Source of the DNA: Microbulbifer hydrolyticus
GTDB taxonomy: Bacteria > Pseudomonadota > Gammaproteobacteria > Pseudomonadales > Cellvibrionaceae
Length of the DNA stretch: 64,000 nt
Assembly: GCF_009931115.1 (NCBI RefSeq)
Contig: NZ_CP047491.1
Location: 434,001 to 498,000 of the forward strand
Direction: 5' to 3'
Shown in pieces: positions 44,184 through 53,232 of this stretch (position 1 is its first letter; the number at the start of each line of letters is the position of its first letter). The notes beneath the pieces were generated by a model. It did no database searches, was not told the origin of the DNA, and saw nothing but the letters and a program-made list of their open reading frames with translations. The translations under genes and the position numbers were made by a program.

Positions 44184-46268
44184 TCAGTCCAGGCTGAAAT
44201 CAAAGTCCATCTGTTCCCCGGGGGGCTGCACGTAATAGCCCTGGATGTAGTCGGTGCCGGTCTGCCACAGGGTGGGCAGCATGTTGGCCTGTTCGACGTG
44301 GGGGACGATGACCTGGGTATCGATTTCCTTGAGCTGGCCGACGAGTTTGACCAGCGCTTCGCTGTCTTCCCCTTCGTCCTGCACTTCGCGCACGAAAGAG
44401 GCGTCGATCTTGGCGATGTCGACGTTGACGTGCTCCAAGGCCTTGAATGGGCTCAAGCCGGTGCCGAAATGGCACACGGCGACGCGGCAGCCCATATCCT
44501 GTACCAGTTTTGCAAAGTCGCGGGCGGCGTGGAGGTTACTGTTGATGTCTTCGGCGCGCAGCTGGAAGGTGACGGCCCCAGGCGGCACCTTGGCAGCCTT
44601 GAAGGCAACCCCGAGCCAGGCGGGCAGGCTGGTGTCTTTCAGTGACGCAACAGTGAGGTGCAGCAGTACCGACGTCTGGTTGCCCGAGGCGCGCTGTGCG
44701 GCGGCGGCCTTGATGGCATTGAGGATCACCCACCGGTCCATCTTGGTGGAGAGACCGGCGTCACCGAGGGCCTCGAGGAAGGCCATGGGGGCAAGCTCTT
44801 CCTTGCCGTCCACCAGACGCACCAGCACCTCGTAAATTTTCTCGCCACTGCCCTGCAGGCTGAGGATTGGCTGGTACAGGAGTTTGAGGTTGCCGGCTTC
44901 GAGAGCCTGGGTCACGCGGGCGCGGTGGTAGGTATCGGCGTCGCCCTGTTGCTCGCTGTCTGGCTCGTACAGCGCGAAGCTGTTGCCATTGCCGCTCTTG
45001 AGCGCCTGGTCGTGGGCCTTGGAGGCCTGCTCCAGTACCTTGTCGGCATTGCCGGAGGTTTCACTCAGCAGCGAGATGCCGATGGACGCGGTAATGTGCA
45101 GGGTTTTGCCGGCGGCCTCAAAGATGGTATCAGCAACTTTCTGCAGGAGCTCTCTGGAGCGGGTTTCGGCGCTGTCGGGAGTGGTCTCCGGCATCAGCAG
45201 GCAGTAGTTCTCTTCGCCGTAGCGCGCGAGGATATCGCCGCGGCGCACACTGCTTTGCAGTAACTGGGCAAATTTCCGGTGCAGGTCGTCGGCACCGGCG
45301 ACGCCGACGATCTGTTGTACGGACTCTTCGAAGCGGTCGATTTCGATAAACATCAGGCCGCCGGTACGCTGTGAGCCGGCGGCGGACTGGATGGCGTTAT
45401 CCAGCAGCTGGACGAAACGCTGGCGGTTGTAGAGGCCGGTGGCGGCGTCGCGGTTTTTCGCTTCATTCAGCTGGGCTTCCAGCTCTTCGGTATTGCCGCT
45501 GCTGGAGGCGATGCGGATCTGCAGGCAGCGCTCCTCATCGTAGACGGTGGAGAGCACTTCGGCCTTGGTCCCGAGAGGGGTGCCGTTGGCCGTTTTGGCG
45601 GTGAACTGCCATTCCTGGGCTTCCACTTCATTGCTGTTGATGGCGCACTGGCGCAGGAACTCGCGGGCGTCTTCCTGCTCGCCTTCGGTGAGCATGTCGA
45701 TCAGAGGCTGGTATTCGATATCGTCGGTATCGCTGTAACCAAAGCGCTCGGCGAAGGATTCGTTGGCGTAAACGATCAGGCCGTCAGACACATAGGCGAT
45801 GGCATCCTTGGAACTGTCGAGCAGCTCTTTGGCGCGGTTCAGGGTGGCGTGGTAGCGGCGGTCGTGCATTCGTGCCTGGCGCCGTTCTTCCAGGGCGGTC
45901 AGCTCGCGCTGGATCACCAGCAACAGGTGCTGGTCTTCGTCCACGGTGACCACGTCGCGAGCGCCGGTCTTGAGTCCCTCTACCACCGGCTGGGAACCCT
46001 CGCGCTCGGTGAGCAGGATGGTGGGGACGTCTTTCTGCAGCTTGTTGATGGTGCGGATGGCCGTGGTGGCTTCAAGCTGTTTGCCCTGCTCGGCGGCGAT
46101 CAGCAGGTCCCAGGTATGTTCTTGCAGAAGCTTGGTCAGGGCCGCCTCACTGGCGACGTGCTGGGCCCGGTTGGGGCGACCGGCGTTGTGCAGCATGCTC
46201 ACCAGTCGCTGGGCTTCGGCGGGAGTGTCGTTGATCAGAAGTAGGCGGATCGTGTTGTCGCTGCTCAT
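44184..46268 (-). CDS. fimX: FimX-like REC-PAS-GGDEF-EAL protein with degenerate catalytic motifs
   Basis: 694 residues from ATG 46268, against 691 for P. aeruginosa FimX. The order is a receiver-like domain without a clear phospho-Asp (RLLLINDTPAEAQRL), a PAS domain (LLDSSKDAIAYVSDGLIVYA, about 150-260), a GGDEF domain whose signature is YGEEN at 350-354, and an EAL domain whose signature is EVL at 480-482. Both catalytic motifs are broken, the EAL exactly as in FimX. FimX binds cyclic di-GMP through its EAL domain and controls type IV pilus assembly and twitching. The nearby serB supports the assignment, since the two genes are close together in Pseudomonas. Here an RND pump and a peptidase lie between them. 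Confidence 0.85.
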   Translation of the reverse strand: MSSDNTIRLLLINDTPAEAQRLVSMLHNAGRPNRAQHVASEAALTKLLQEHTWDLLIAAEQGKQLEATTAIRTINKLQKDVPTILLTEREGSQPVVEGLKTGARDVVTVDEDQHLLLVIQRELTALEERRQARMHDRRYHATLNRAKELLDSSKDAIAYVSDGLIVYANESFAERFGYSDTDDIEYQPLIDMLTEGEQEDAREFLRQCAINSNEVEAQEWQFTAKTANGTPLGTKAEVLSTVYDEERCLQIRIASSSGNTEELEAQLNEAKNRDAATGLYNRQRFVQLLDNAIQSAAGSQRTGGLMFIEIDRFEESVQQIVGVAGADDLHRKFAQLLQSSVRRGDILARYGEENYCLLMPETTPDSAETRSRELLQKVADTIFEAAGKTLHITASIGISLLSETSGNADKVLEQASKAHDQALKSGNGNSFALYEPDSEQQGDADTYHRARVTQALEAGNLKLLYQPILSLQGSGEKIYEVLVRLVDGKEELAPMAFLEALGDAGLSTKMDRWVILNAIKAAAAQRASGNQTSVLLHLTVASLKDTSLPAWLGVAFKAAKVPPGAVTFQLRAEDINSNLHAARDFAKLVQDMGCRVAVCHFGTGLSPFKALEHVNVDIAKIDASFVREVQDEGEDSEALVKLVGQLKEIDTQVIVPHVEQANMLPTLWQTGTDYIQGYYVQPPGEQMDFDFSLD

Positions 46269-46511
46269 TGTTTTCCTGTTGTACTGCGTCGCGGAAGTGT
46301 TGCGTAACTCGGCTGTTTAATTCTGTGTGTAACCGCTTCCATGCTGTACCTGAGACTCGCTACCGGTTGTTGGTCAACCGTCAGGTATTCCAGGAGTCCG
46401 CGAACCGGGTAGTGTAGGCCGTGTGAATCAGCGCAAACAAGTGCATAGTCGGCACTCTGGGAGATGGTTCCAGCATCCCATAGTAAAACGACGATTCTGG
46501 CGCAGCTTTCC

Positions 46512-48395
46512 TCAGGAAAACTCGAAAATAGCGAGACTGCCGGTGGCGAGGCTCTGCGTATGCAGCGTCACCGTGCGTGTCTGTCCTGCGTTGACAATAT
46601 CGACTGTATCGCCGGATTGGAACAGGGGGATGGGTAGAACGAGCTCCGGAGGAAGGCCGGCGTCGCCGGTGAGAAGGCCGGCCATGGGGTCTGTGCGACG
46701 GCCATCGCGGGTGCGCCGGTGAACCTGTACCGCACTGGTATAGCCGCCAAAGAACTCCACCCCGACCCGGCACTGGTCCGGCAGTCCGTATTGCCAGCGA
46801 ATCAGCGCGACTTCCCAGCGGTCTTTTATCCACAGGGCGGCGAGTTCTCCGCAGCGCAGCCGGTCCTGTGTATTCGGGGGTAAACGAAGGCCGGCACCGC
46901 CACTGCTGGTGTTGAGCAGGGTGGCGGGGATCGGCTGGTAGCGTTGACGCGCTGCCTTGTCATTGCCGGAGCGCGACACCGAAGGTGCGCTCGGCAACAG
47001 GTTGTCCAGGGAGTCCTGGGCGGAGACCTCGTAACTAGGGAGGGTGCGGCCCGAGTGGAAATCAACGGTGTCGACGTCCATCACCAGGCTGTTGCCCCCG
47101 GTTGCTCCGCTCTTGCTAGCGTCAAACGTGGCCGCGATTTCCGGGGCGGTTTCGTTGCCGAGCTTCAGATGATGGCAGATGGCACTGATACCGATGACAA
47201 CCTGACAGCGGATATTGACTGGGGTGCGCTGCCCGCTGCGACTCTTTTCACCGGCCCAGATGGATTGCACCTGCTGCAGCATATCGGTGGGTATATCCCC
47301 GGGGTGACGCAGCCGGCGCTGCAACTGTTGCAGCGGGTGATTCAGGTCAACAGACCATCCCTGTGGAGCGGTGAAGTGCCCCCTGTCCACCCGGCTGTGC
47401 TGCAGGCGTACCGCAGGGATGGGCGGCTGGTCGAGCTTGAGGCTGGCGAGCAGCGTCTGGGCGCCGGCGCGGGGGGTGTCGAGCAGTGACGTTTTGGCGG
47501 CCCAGCGACCGCAGCACTGCCATAACTGGAGCTGTTCAGCGGTAGCCAGTTGCATCGGGTTGGCGCTGGCGAACAGCGCGGTCTGCAGGTAAACCTGAGA
47601 GATTTTCCCCCAGCGCAGGCTGCCGGCCACGGGATCTGCAAGACGGTCTGACACCCGTCGCCTGTCCACGTGTTGTTCCCGGGCCAGTTGCAGCAGTCGC
47701 TGCATACGCCCCCAGCTGCCTTTGGGGCTCGCCAGAAAAAATAGATTGCTGATAAAAATCTGTCGGCGGTAGCCATCGATTCCGCGGTGCAGGGCTATGG
47801 CCAGGAGCCGCCGGGCAAACAGCTTCGGCGGTGCCGTCGCAAGTTGTACACAGACACTGGAATACGCCTGTGCCAGGTGCTGGAAAAGAATCACCGCGGT
47901 GAGCAGGTCGCGCCGCTGTTCCTGAGTCTGCGCCGCGCCCGGGGTTTGGCGCACCTGGTCGAGAAGGGGGTTCATCAGCTGCTGGTAGTGGGCCAGCACG
48001 ATCGGGCGCATGACCTCGAGGCTCGCCAAGCGGTGGCGGGCGGTTGCTTTCCAGCGGGTAAGTTCTGTCAGCAGGCTGCGCAGAGTGCCGGCGTTGCGCT
48101 GGGCCCTGTCCTCCATGGGGTTTTGCTGGAGGTAGCTGGTGACCCAGCGCTTTAGTTGGCGGGCGGTGGTGCAGCCACAGGTCAGGGCGGGCAGATCGCG
48201 TGGTGCCGGGGACAGCCGCTCGAGTAATGATTGGGGGGGCGCTTTGGCAGTGGCGCAATTGGGGGCGGACTGCTCGCCTGCCATACGGGGTTCGAAAGCG
48301 CTGGGCTGCGATGCTGGAGTATGTGCGTGTGGTTGTCCGGCGGCATTGCCGGTTCGGGTTTTCCCCGCAATCTGAGTATCGGCTGCTTCCTGCAT
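46512..48395 (-). CDS. Large protein with C-terminal PilZ-like domain
   Basis: 627 residues from ATG 48395. The first 90 residues are low-complexity. The middle (about 100-400) is helical and basic with no family that I recognise (LLTAVILFQHLAQAYSSVCV, FISNLFFLASPKGSWGRM). From about 485 to the end there is a beta-rich domain with NTSSGG (Asn495-x-Ser-x-x-Gly500) and CRVGVEFFGG, the pattern of a PilZ domain, but the RxxxR part of the cyclic-di-GMP signature is not clear. It lies directly upstream of the FimX-like gene on the same strand, so a role in the same cyclic-di-GMP or pilus pathway is plausible. This is inference. Confidence 0.7.
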   Translation of the reverse strand: MQEAADTQIAGKTRTGNAAGQPHAHTPASQPSAFEPRMAGEQSAPNCATAKAPPQSLLERLSPAPRDLPALTCGCTTARQLKRWVTSYLQQNPMEDRAQRNAGTLRSLLTELTRWKATARHRLASLEVMRPIVLAHYQQLMNPLLDQVRQTPGAAQTQEQRRDLLTAVILFQHLAQAYSSVCVQLATAPPKLFARRLLAIALHRGIDGYRRQIFISNLFFLASPKGSWGRMQRLLQLAREQHVDRRRVSDRLADPVAGSLRWGKISQVYLQTALFASANPMQLATAEQLQLWQCCGRWAAKTSLLDTPRAGAQTLLASLKLDQPPIPAVRLQHSRVDRGHFTAPQGWSVDLNHPLQQLQRRLRHPGDIPTDMLQQVQSIWAGEKSRSGQRTPVNIRCQVVIGISAICHHLKLGNETAPEIAATFDASKSGATGGNSLVMDVDTVDFHSGRTLPSYEVSAQDSLDNLLPSAPSVSRSGNDKAARQRYQPIPATLLNTSSGGAGLRLPPNTQDRLRCGELAALWIKDRWEVALIRWQYGLPDQCRVGVEFFGGYTSAVQVHRRTRDGRRTDPMAGLLTGDAGLPPELVLPIPLFQSGDTVDIVNAGQTRTVTLHTQSLATGSLAIFEFS

Positions 48396-48580
48396 GACTC
48401 TAACCGGATTTTATCTCTCAGCAGTATACGAGACATGCGCGCATAAACAATCGAGCGCGTTGAAAGCGGCGACAGTAGTGTGCGGTTTCCCGCTGTGTTG
48501 CTGTGCCGGGAGTCCGGGTGCTGGCGGTTATTGGCTCGTTTTGGGGGTGCTTTCCCTGCGTGCAATTCTGTTGCGTTGGT

Positions 48581-49630
48581 TCAGAGCGGGGTCTTTGATT
48601 TCTCTGCGGGTACTTCGCGCACCAGCTTTGGCACCAGATAGCCGGGCAGGCGATGGCGGAGCTGTTCCACGAGGGTGAGGGCATGCTCATCGCTTACTTC
48701 AAAATGGGCCGCGCCCTGCACCCGGTCCAGCTGGTGCAGGTAGTAGGGCAGAACACCGGCGTCGAAGAGTTTGTCCGACAGGTCTGCGAGCGTCTGCTGA
48801 TTGTCGTTTACGCCTTTCAGCAGAACTGATTGGTTCAGCAGGGTGACGCCGGCGGCTCGCAGCAGGCCAAGCGCGTCCCTCACGTGCTGGTCGATCTCGT
48901 TGGCGTGGTTACAGTGCAATACCAGCACGGGTTTCAATCGGCTGGTAGTAAACCAGCCCAGCAGTTCGCGATTGACCCGCGATGGCGCCACGATGGGCAG
49001 GCGCGTGTGGATGCGCAGCTTGTCCAGCTGGGGAATGCCAGCGAGCTCCCTCGCGAGCCAGCCGAGCTGGCGGTCGCTCATCACCAGTGGGTCGCCACCG
49101 CTCAGAATCACCTCCCTGAGGTCTGACTGCTCGCGAATATAGGCCAGCGCCTGTTGCCACTGGCTGCGGTTGAGGTGATTGTCACTGTAAGGGAAGGCGC
49201 GGCGAAAGCAGTAGCGACAGTTGACTGCGCACTGGCCGGCGGTGATCAGCAGCAGGCGGCCGCGGTATTTATGTACGACACCGGGCACCGGGTTGGCGCT
49301 GGCCTCCTGCAGGGGGTCGTCGCTGAAGCCGGGGGTGGGCTGCAGTTCGGCGGCACTGGGCAACACCTGTAGCAGCAGCGGGTCCAGCGGGTCACCGGGC
49401 CGGATACGCCGGAGGTACGGGCGCGGGACCCGCAGCTGGAACAGTCCCGAGGCCGCGGCCAGCTGGGGCAATTGGTGCGGATCCAGCTGTAACAGGTCCA
49501 GCAGCTCTTTGGGATCCGTAACCAGGTCCGCCATTTCCTCCTGCCAGCGGCGCGCAGCGGCGCCTTCCCCATCGGAGGTGGCGATTTCGATGCTGCTTAT
49601 TTCACGGGGAGGCTGGCGGTGCTGTATCAT
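48581..49630 (-). CDS. epmB: EF-P beta-lysylation protein EpmB (lysine 2,3-aminomutase-like)
   Basis: 349 residues from ATG 49630. Radical-SAM cluster motif CAVNCRYC (CxxxCxxC), preceded by HKYRGRLLLITAGQ and followed by FRRAFPY, EVILSGGDPLVMSD and LRIHTRLPIVAPSRV; the PLP-binding region lies near YYLHQLDRVQGAAHFEV. It converts (S)-alpha-lysine to (R)-beta-lysine, which EpmA attaches to Lys34 of EF-P. It is divergent from efp, and epmA lies just beyond, so the pathway genes are together. Length is the family norm. Confidence 0.96.
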   Translation of the reverse strand: MIQHRQPPREISSIEIATSDGEGAAARRWQEEMADLVTDPKELLDLLQLDPHQLPQLAAASGLFQLRVPRPYLRRIRPGDPLDPLLLQVLPSAAELQPTPGFSDDPLQEASANPVPGVVHKYRGRLLLITAGQCAVNCRYCFRRAFPYSDNHLNRSQWQQALAYIREQSDLREVILSGGDPLVMSDRQLGWLARELAGIPQLDKLRIHTRLPIVAPSRVNRELLGWFTTSRLKPVLVLHCNHANEIDQHVRDALGLLRAAGVTLLNQSVLLKGVNDNQQTLADLSDKLFDAGVLPYYLHQLDRVQGAAHFEVSDEHALTLVEQLRHRLPGYLVPKLVREVPAEKSKTPL

Positions 49631-49749
49631 ATTGGGCTGTTTTTTGGCGCGGTCGGCGGCGGTACTGCTGTTTTGCTGACGCTCCCCGTATTGGGGGCGC
49701 GCGAAGTTTAATCAATTTGCCAGCGTAATGCTGATATTTCGAGGAACTC

Positions 49750-50322
49750 ATGGCTAGTTATTCCACCAACGAATTCAAAGGCGGTCTGAAGGTAATGCTG
49801 GACGGCGACCCCTGCTCCATTGTGGAGAATGAGTTCGTGAAGCCCGGTAAGGGCCAGGCCTTCAACCGTGTGAAGCTGCGTAACCTGAAAACCGGCCGGG
49901 TCTGGGAGCGCACTTTCCGTTCCGGTGAGAGCCTGGAGTCTGCGGATGTGATGGACCGCGACATGGAGTACCTCTACAACGATGGTGAGTTCTTCCATTT
50001 CATGGAGCCGGAAACATTTGAGCAGCACCAGGCGGATGTGGCCGCTGTTGGTGATGCGGCCAAGTGGCTGAAAGAGCAGGATACCTGTGTGGTTACCCTG
50101 TACAACGGGTCTCCGCTGGCGGTGACACCACCGAATCACGTGATTCTGGAAATCACCGATACCGATCCGGGTGTGCGTGGTGATACCGCACAGGGCGGTA
50201 CCAAGCCGGCGACCCTGGTAACCGGTGCGGTGGTCAAGGTGCCCCTGTTCCTGGAGATCGGTGAGACCATCAAGGTCGACACCCGCACCGGTGAATACCT
50301 GGGCCGCGCCAAGGAAGACTGA
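49750..50322 (+). CDS. efp: Elongation factor P
   Basis: 190 residues from ATG 49750, with GAGGA 4 nt upstream. Domain I holds [20 protein letters not shown] with Lys34 at the tip, the site that EpmA/EpmB modify in E. coli. Domains II and III follow ([26 protein letters not shown] at the end). EF-P rescues ribosomes stalled at polyproline. It is followed by an intrinsic terminator and then epmA, so epmA probably needs its own promoter or read-through. Confidence 0.98.
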   Translation: MASYSTNEFKGGLKVMLDGDPCSIVENEFVKPGKGQAFNRVKLRNLKTGRVWERTFRSGESLESADVMDRDMEYLYNDGEFFHFMEPETFEQHQADVAAVGDAAKWLKEQDTCVVTLYNGSPLAVTPPNHVILEITDTDPGVRGDTAQGGTKPATLVTGAVVKVPLFLEIGETIKVDTRTGEYLGRAKED

Positions 50323-50344
50323 TTTTTCCTGTTTGAGCGATTTT

Positions 50345-50376
50345 AAAGGGCGGGTACTCTGGTATTCGCCCTTTTT
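50345..50376 (+). terminator. Intrinsic terminator after efp
   Basis: AAAGGGCG and CGCCCTTT form a perfect 8-bp stem around a 14-base loop; the right arm runs into T5. Confidence 0.85.
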
Positions 50377-50452
50377 CGTTTTGGCAGCTATGGTGCCGAC
50401 CCGGTCGGTGCGGTGGCGGCTAAACTGACTCAACATCTCAGTTGAATTGTCC

Positions 50453-51406
50453 ATGTCTGATGCTATCTGGCAGCCCTCTGCCCCTCTACAGAACCTCCGC
50501 CGCCGCGCCACCCTGCTCGCGGATATCCGTCGTTTTTTCAGCGAGCGTCAGGTGCTGGAAATGGAAGTGCCGATTCTCTCCCGTCGCGCCACCAGTGATC
50601 CCCATATCGATTCCATCACCGCCGAATGCGGTGGCGAGACCGCCTACCTGGCCACTAGCCCGGAGTTTGGCCTGAAGCGCCTGGTGGCGGCAGGTATTGG
50701 GGATTGTTATTACCTGGGCAAGGCATTTCGCAATGGCGAGGCCGGGGGCCGGCACAATCCGGAGTTCACCATGCTGGAGTGGTACCGGATGGGCTGGGAC
50801 GACCATCGGCTAATGATCGAGGTGGGCGAGTTTTTGTCGCATATCCTGAAGATTTCAAAAGTGCACTCCTACAGCTATCGCGCGTTGTTCCTGCAACAGC
50901 TCGGGGTGGACCCGCACCGGGCGAGTTTTGAAGAGCTGAAGGCGACGGTGGCGAAGGTGCTGGAGCTGTCGTTTGAGCCGGCGGGGCGGGATGAGTGCCT
51001 GGACCTGCTGATGAGCCACCATATTGAGCCGGGCATGGATGAAGGCATTACGCTGGTCTACGACTTCCCCGCGACCCAGGCGGCGCTGGCGCGAGTGGAG
51101 GACGATGAGCTGGGGGTGCCGGTGGCGCGGCGGTTTGAGGCGTATGTGGGCGGTATGGAGCTGGCCAACGGCTACTGGGAGCTGACGGATGCGCCGGAGC
51201 AGCAGCGCCGGTTTGAGGCGGATCGCTGTTACCGGGAGGACCACGGTGGGCCGGTTTATCCGTATGAGGACCGCTTGGTGCAGGCGCTCGAGGCGGGAAT
51301 GCCCGACTGCGCCGGGGTGGCGCTGGGAGTGGACCGCCTGCTGATGCTGGCCTGCGGGGCCGGGCGCATCGAGGATGTGATTGCGTTTCCGATCGAGCGC
51401 GCCTGA
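50453..51406 (+). CDS. epmA: EF-P lysyltransferase EpmA (PoxA/GenX)
   Basis: 317 residues from ATG 50453; an in-frame TTG six bases earlier is a less likely start. It is a truncated class II lysyl-tRNA synthetase without the anticodon-binding domain. Motif 2 region FRNGEAGGRHNPEFTMLEWYR and motif 3 ALGVDRLLMLACG are intact, and TSPEFGLKRLVAAGIGDCYY is typical. It adenylates beta-lysine and transfers it to EF-P Lys34. It completes epmB-efp-epmA; the hydroxylase EpmC is not in the window. Confidence 0.96.
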   Translation: MSDAIWQPSAPLQNLRRRATLLADIRRFFSERQVLEMEVPILSRRATSDPHIDSITAECGGETAYLATSPEFGLKRLVAAGIGDCYYLGKAFRNGEAGGRHNPEFTMLEWYRMGWDDHRLMIEVGEFLSHILKISKVHSYSYRALFLQQLGVDPHRASFEELKATVAKVLELSFEPAGRDECLDLLMSHHIEPGMDEGITLVYDFPATQAALARVEDDELGVPVARRFEAYVGGMELANGYWELTDAPEQQRRFEADRCYREDHGGPVYPYEDRLVQALEAGMPDCAGVALGVDRLLMLACGAGRIEDVIAFPIERA

Positions 51407-51431
51407 ACGGGTACATGGCCCCACGCAGGCA

Positions 51432-52295
51432 TCAGGCGCTCTGGCGGCCCTCGCCGAGGTCGCCGTTCTGTGCTTCGTCGCTGACGATATGCGCGCTGCC
51501 CCGCTCCGGGGTAAATTCGTAATGCGCCACTTCCCCTACCGCATAAAAACCGGCATTCAGCCAGATATCCTGCTGGTCCTCGCCCACAAGTGCCACGGCG
51601 TGCTTGTGGTGGCTGTGCAGGACTTCGTTGATCAGGTGTTGCAGTAGGGTGCTGCCGATGCCGCGGCCGCGGTATTCGGGCAGGGTGGCGAGGTCGTAAA
51701 AACCGAGTGAGTCCGCCGATGAAAACAGGGTGCCGGTGGCGACGGCTTTGCCCTGGAACTCGGCTAAAAACAGTTTCAGTCGGCTGTGTTTGTGCTCCGG
51801 CAACTCGGACAGCTGCTGGTAAAACTTTTTGATCTGTGCGCTTTCCCGCGGGCACTCCTGCATCTGCGCGATCAGTTCGCCGAAGGCGAGAATCCCTTCC
51901 GCAGTGGTGACCGGGTTTATTTCCAGCCCCTCGATCTTTTTTTCCTCGGTGGCAAGCTGTTTCACTTCGGCGGCCACGGCGATCTGTGGCGCCAGCCGCT
52001 TCAGGTTCAGCGCTTCCAGTGCCTGGTCGTCGAGCGGCTTGCTGGCACAGTGCCACAGGGAGAACGGGCTGTGGCGCTCGGCGAAGTAGTCCACCACGAA
52101 ACGCTGCAGGATTCGCGGCTGCATTACCGAGTTGCTCACCACCTGGTTGAAGCGGGAGGAGAGCAGGCCGCTGTCGGTGCGCAGAAGACCGGTAATTTCC
52201 TTGCTCTGCTTGGGGTTGAGGAGGTCTGCGCAGTACCCGGCTTTGTTTTCCAGGTTGCGACAAACGAGGTTTTTCGCGCTGAGACTGTATTTCAT
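51432..52295 (-). CDS. GNAT-family N-acetyltransferase
   Basis: 287 residues from ATG 52295, which I prefer to the earlier in-frame start at 52343. The C-terminal 140 residues are a GNAT domain: LKLFLAEFQGKAVATGTLF, then the acetyl-CoA loop RGRGIGS in YDLATLPEYRGRGIGSTLLQ, and LVGEDQQDIWLNAGFYAVGE. The N-terminal half (about 1-130) has no motif that I know. Substrate is unknown. It converges with epmA, and its start lies 63 bp from the cysE stop on the same strand. Confidence 0.87.
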   Translation of the reverse strand: MKYSLSAKNLVCRNLENKAGYCADLLNPKQSKEITGLLRTDSGLLSSRFNQVVSNSVMQPRILQRFVVDYFAERHSPFSLWHCASKPLDDQALEALNLKRLAPQIAVAAEVKQLATEEKKIEGLEINPVTTAEGILAFGELIAQMQECPRESAQIKKFYQQLSELPEHKHSRLKLFLAEFQGKAVATGTLFSSADSLGFYDLATLPEYRGRGIGSTLLQHLINEVLHSHHKHAVALVGEDQQDIWLNAGFYAVGEVAHYEFTPERGSAHIVSDEAQNGDLGEGRQSA

Positions 52296-52358
52296 GGTTA
52301 CAGAATAGTCCTGCCGGTGAGTGGCCGTATCTATAGTTCGCAACCTGTGACAGCAGAA

Positions 52359-53177
52359 TCAGCGCAATTGATCCACCTGCGACAGCGCACATTGATTCAT
52401 CGACAGCGCCGGCTGGTCGCAGCTTGCCGTGCCGATCACTTTGGCGGGCACGCCGGCGACCAGGGATTTTTCCGGCACGGCCTTCAATACCACACTGCCA
52501 GAGGCAATCTGCGAACAGCGGCCAATCTCGATATTGCCCAGAATCTTGCTGCCGGCACCGATCAGCACCCCGCAGCGGACCTTGGGGTGGCGGTCGCCGG
52601 ATTCCTTGCCGGTACCGCCGAGAGTGACGGACTGCATGATGGAGACATTGTCTTCCACCACCGCGGTTTCACCGATAACGATGCCGGTAGCGTGATCCAG
52701 CAGAATGCCCTGGCCGAGCTGCGCTGCCGGGTGAATATCCACACCGAACACTACCGAGATTCGATGCTGCACGAACAGCGATAGCGAGCGGCGATTCTGT
52801 TGCCACAGCCAGTGGGCCACTCGCCAGGCCTGCAGGGCGTGAAATCCCTTGAAGAAGAGGAAGGGCTCGTACAGGGACTGGCAGGCACTGTCCCGCTGTT
52901 CCACCGCGGCCAGGTCGGCGCGTGCCGCGATGCCGATTTGCGGGTCGGCCTCCAGCGCTTCATCGATGACTTCGCGGATCAGCAGCGCGGGAGCCACCGG
53001 GCTGTCCAGCTTGTTGGCCAGGTGGAAGCTGAGTGCCGACTCTAGGGTGCTGTGGTTGAGAATGGTCGCGTGCAGGAAGCTCGCGAGGATGGGCTCCCGC
53101 TCGACCTGCACAGCAACGTCGCGGCGGATGCCGCTCCAGAGCTCGTCCTGTTCCACACAGGGTTGTACGCTTTCCAC
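52359..53177 (-). CDS. cysE: Serine O-acetyltransferase CysE
   Basis: 272 residues from GTG 53177, with AAAGGA 8 nt upstream. It has an N-terminal helical domain (LWSGIRRDVAVQVEREPILA, LHATILNHSTLESALSFHLA) and then left-handed hexapeptide repeats with HPAAQLGQGILLDHATGIVIG, SIMQSVTLGGTGKE, DRHPKVRCGVLIGAGSKILG. The catalytic His in DHATG and the Asp before it are present. It makes O-acetylserine for cysteine synthesis. No other cys gene adjoins it. Confidence 0.96.
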   Translation of the reverse strand: MESVQPCVEQDELWSGIRRDVAVQVEREPILASFLHATILNHSTLESALSFHLANKLDSPVAPALLIREVIDEALEADPQIGIAARADLAAVEQRDSACQSLYEPFLFFKGFHALQAWRVAHWLWQQNRRSLSLFVQHRISVVFGVDIHPAAQLGQGILLDHATGIVIGETAVVEDNVSIMQSVTLGGTGKESGDRHPKVRCGVLIGAGSKILGNIEIGRCSQIASGSVVLKAVPEKSLVAGVPAKVIGTASCDQPALSMNQCALSQVDQLR

Positions 53178-53232
53178 GTTAAAAATCCTTTCTTTCCAGT
53201 GCCTGGTCTATACAAAAAACCACGCTTTTCCT

